From positions 1-43,308 of the forward strand of contig CALFXL010000054.1 in NCBI GenBank assembly GCA_937958045.1: a stretch of DNA of 43,308 bases, written 5' to 3'. The position numbers and the translations under genes were made by a program. The stretch is from an uncultured Opitutaceae bacterium (GTDB taxonomy: Bacteria > Verrucomicrobiota > Verrucomicrobiia > Opitutales > Opitutaceae). The notes beneath the pieces were generated by a model. That model saw nothing but the letters and a program-made list of their open reading frames with translations, ran no database searches and was not told the DNA's origin. This document shows positions 41,865 to 43,308 of this stretch, piece after piece; positions within the stretch are counted from its first letter, which is position 1, and each line of letters opens with the position of its first letter.

Positions 41865-42140
41865 TCAGGAAGGAAGACGGGCCGGATCGGCGCGTTCGCG
41901 GACGAAAGCTGCGAGCGATTGGATGCTGGCCAAGGCGGAGCGAGATTCCTCGCTGTTACTGATTTTGATGCCGAATTCTTTTTCGAGTCGGACAACCAAT
42001 TCGAGGGCATCAATGGAGTCCAGATTAAGGCCGGCGCCGATCAGCGGCTCGTCGTCCGCAATTTCTTGAGGAGTCACGCCTTCGAGCTTCAGGGCTTCGA
42101 CGATAAGGGATTTGAGACGGTCAACGAGCGGATCGGTCAT
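41865..42140 (-). CDS. Acyl carrier protein
   Basis: The 91-residue protein has the four-helix ACP pattern with the phosphopantetheine attachment site Ser42 in LNLDSIDALELV. It is the first gene of the nine-gene leftward operon and precedes the ketosynthase by 33 bp. DSID in place of the DSLD of the fatty acid ACP suggests a dedicated carrier rather than the housekeeping protein. Aryl polyene clusters commonly have two ACPs; only one is present here. A 4'-phosphopantetheinyl transferase is not in the window. Confidence 0.92.
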   Translation of the reverse strand: MTDPLVDRLKSLIVEALKLEGVTPQEIADDEPLIGAGLNLDSIDALELVVRLEKEFGIKISNSEESRSALASIQSLAAFVRERADPARLPS

Positions 42141-42321
42141 GCGGAAAGGAAAGGTTAGGACATGACGTCGGGGAGGGTGGCCGGCAAGCCCGGAGGACGG
42201 GGTGCCGATTCTTTCCGGGACGCGATTTTACGCCCACGGCCTGGCCGGCGGCCGGGGAAGGGCGCGGATTCGCAGGTTGACAACCCGGACCGGGCGGGCT
42301 TTTTCTCCACCTCTTTTTCAA
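42141..42321. promoter_or_regulatory. Divergent promoter region between the ACP operon and rpsR
   Basis: This 181-bp gap must carry promoters for both directions. TTGACA at 42277-42282 is a good -35 for rpsR, but the matching -10 (TTTTTC at 42300) is poor. CCCG and CGGG arms before TTTTT (about 42284-42305) could also form a small leader hairpin. Confidence 0.4.
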
Positions 42322-42516
42322 ATGAGCACGACCGAACAGACCCAACGCAGCCTCACCCCTGAGGAGTTTCCTTTCACGGCTCCCCAGCTGATGAGCCGCT
42401 ACGTCACCGACACCGGCAAGATCCTGCCGCGTAAGTACACCGGCCTCTCCGCCAAGCAGCAGCGCGCGATCACCAAGACGATCAAGCGTTCGCGCAACAT
42501 GCTGCTCGCGCAGTAA
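42322..42516 (+). CDS. rpsR: Small ribosomal subunit protein bS18
   Basis: This 64-residue protein is recognisable as bS18 from its C-terminal half: DTGKILPRKYTGLSAKQQRA and ITKTIKRSRNMLLAQ match the conserved helix and rRNA-binding region. It sits in the 30S subunit beside bS6. The ATG at 42322 begins the family-like sequence; an in-frame upstream extension is not conserved in type. It is on its own here: the usual partners rpsF, ssb and rplI do not follow, since a terminator and a sua5-type gene come next. It is slightly shorter than the common 75 residues, as is usual in some phyla. Confidence 0.95.
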   Translation: MSTTEQTQRSLTPEEFPFTAPQLMSRYVTDTGKILPRKYTGLSAKQQRAITKTIKRSRNMLLAQ

Positions 42517-42541
42517 GCGGACAGCCTGTGCCACGTTTTCG

Positions 42542-42566
42542 GGCCGGAGATTTCTCCGGCCTTTTT
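42542..42566 (+). terminator. Rho-independent terminator after rpsR
   Basis: Perfect arms GGCCGGAG and CTCCGGCC around the loop ATTT, followed by five T residues, 25 bp past the rpsR stop and just before the sua5-type start. Confidence 0.9.
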
Positions 42567-42573
42567 CGTGTCC

Positions 42574-43308
42574 ATGCCTCTCGCATCGCAAGCCCGTCTT
42601 TTTCGTGGCACGCCGCGCAACCTCGCCCGGCTCGCCCGTGCGTTGCAGCGCGGTGAACTCGTGGCCGTGCCCACCGAGACCGTGTACGGCTTGGCCGGCG
42701 ATGCGTTGAATCCGGCGGCGTGCCGGAAAATTTTCAAAGCCAAAGGACGGCCCACCAACGATCCGTTGATCGTGCACATCCACACGCTGGCGCAGCTCGA
42801 TGTGCTGGCCGAACGCAATGACGCGGTGGAGCGCGTGGCGCGGGCTTTCTGGCCTGGACCGTTGACGATCGTGCTGCCCAAAAAAGCGGTGGTGCCGGAT
42901 CTGGTGACTTCCGGACGGCCGAGCGTGGCGGTGCGGATGCCCGGGCATCGGTTGTTTCGCGAGCTGTTGAAGCTCTGCGGACGTCCGCTCGCGGCGCCGA
43001 GTGCGAATCCGTTTGGTTACATCAGCCCGACGTCGGCGGTGCATGTGCGCGACAGCCTGGGCGGAAAAATCGATTACATCCTCGACGGCGGCGAAGCCGA
43101 TATCGGCCTGGAATCGACGATCCTCGACCTGCGCGATCCGCGACGTCCCGCGATTTTGCGTCCGGGGGCGATTTCGGCGAAAGAGATCGCCCGCGTGCTC
43201 AAGCGTCCGGTGGCCGGTAGTGGGAAAACGAATACACGCGGCGCCGCGATTGCGCCGGGCATGCTTTCCAAACACTACAGCCCGCGCTCGCCGATTCAGT
43301 TGCATCGC
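42574..43308 (+). CDS. Threonylcarbamoyl-AMP synthase, Sua5 type (3' end beyond window)
   Basis: Translation from the ATG at 42574 is open to the window edge (245 residues seen). The N-terminal YrdC domain has VAVPTETVYGLAGDA, KAKGRPTNDPLIVHI, FWPGPLTIVLPK, VAVRMPGH and AAPSANPFG, and GGEADIGLESTILDL near residue 175. The APGMLSKHYSPRSPI stretch after it begins the extra Sua5 domain, so this is the long TsaC2/Sua5 form rather than the short TsaC. The enzyme makes threonylcarbamoyl-AMP for the t6A modification at position 37 of ANN-decoding tRNAs. The ATG lies only 7 bp after the rpsR terminator, so its promoter must overlap that region or readthrough must supply it. Confidence 0.95.
   Translation, partial: MPLASQARLFRGTPRNLARLARALQRGELVAVPTETVYGLAGDALNPAACRKIFKAKGRPTNDPLIVHIHTLAQLDVLAERNDAVERVARAFWPGPLTIVLPKKAVVPDLVTSGRPSVAVRMPGHRLFRELLKLCGRPLAAPSANPFGYISPTSAVHVRDSLGGKIDYILDGGEADIGLESTILDLRDPRRPAILRPGAISAKEIARVLKRPVAGSGKTNTRGAAIAPGMLSKHYSPRSPIQLHR
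43217..43235. repeat. GTA-N13-TAC gapped palindrome, copy 15
   Basis: Sequence GTAGTG-GGAAAAC-GAATAC inside the sua5-type gene, in the variable linker between the YrdC and Sua5 domains (AGSGKTNTR), with uncommon AGT, GGG and ACA codons. Confidence 0.55.

Noticed and set aside
42121..43305. Leftward open frame of 394 codons opposite rpsR and the sua5-type gene
   Set aside because: Both sense genes are unmistakable, and the antisense product is basic and featureless.

Overview
The window is high-GC bacterial DNA with long genes on both strands. Its gene content points to Verrucomicrobiota, most likely an Opitutaceae-type soil or plant-litter saprotroph: secreted pectin and arabinan hydrolases, a full L-arabinose uptake and catabolism set, no SusC/SusD pair, few clear Shine-Dalgarno sequences, and an aryl-polyene-type cluster typical of Gram-negative envelopes. 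The taxon is an inference; there is no rRNA gene in the window. I see no tRNA, CRISPR, insertion sequence or phage gene, and no gene-free stretch longer than 300 bases.

Positions 1-13.5 kb hold a pectin and arabinan degradation locus: GH28 (cut by the window edge), GH3 and GH127 leftward; a two-propeller GH43 protein, GH105 and a CE12 acetylesterase rightward; araD leftward; a GH29 alpha-L-fucosidase rightward. Almost all have signal peptides. Together they would remove galacturonan, acetyl groups, arabinan side chains and fucose from rhamnogalacturonan-type pectin.

Positions 13.5-21.2 kb hold a small exported protein of unknown function, a 1575-residue CheB-CheR-PAS-GAF-histidine kinase-receiver protein, and upstream of it a bacteriophytochrome photosensory module without an output domain, translationally coupled to its heme oxygenase. 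This looks like a split red-light sensing unit.

Positions 21.3-29.7 kb hold the arabinose operon araF-araG-araH-araB-araA (leftward), with a divergent LacI-family regulator instead of AraC. It feeds into AraD, encoded 10 kb away beside the hydrolases.

Positions 29.9-31.7 kb carry an RRM RNA-binding protein and a CPA2 cation/proton antiporter. Positions 31.9-42.1 kb carry a chorismatase (rightward) facing a nine-gene leftward operon: ACP, ketosynthase, ketosynthase-like chain-length factor, two acyltransferases, GT2 glycosyltransferase, LolA-like carrier, MMPL exporter and aryl-adenylating ligase. This resembles an aryl polyene or xanthomonadin-type pigment pathway primed by hydroxybenzoate, but ketoreductase and dehydratase genes are not in the window. 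The right end has rpsR and a Sua5-type tRNA modification gene cut by the edge.

The most unusual signal is not a gene. A 19-bp gapped palindrome, GTA-N13-TAC with half-sites near GTATCC or GTAGTG and a 7-bp spacer, occurs 15 times, nearly always inside genes and often spelled with codons that are uncommon here. By a rough count only one or two would be expected. Three further families of short intergenic repeats are also present.
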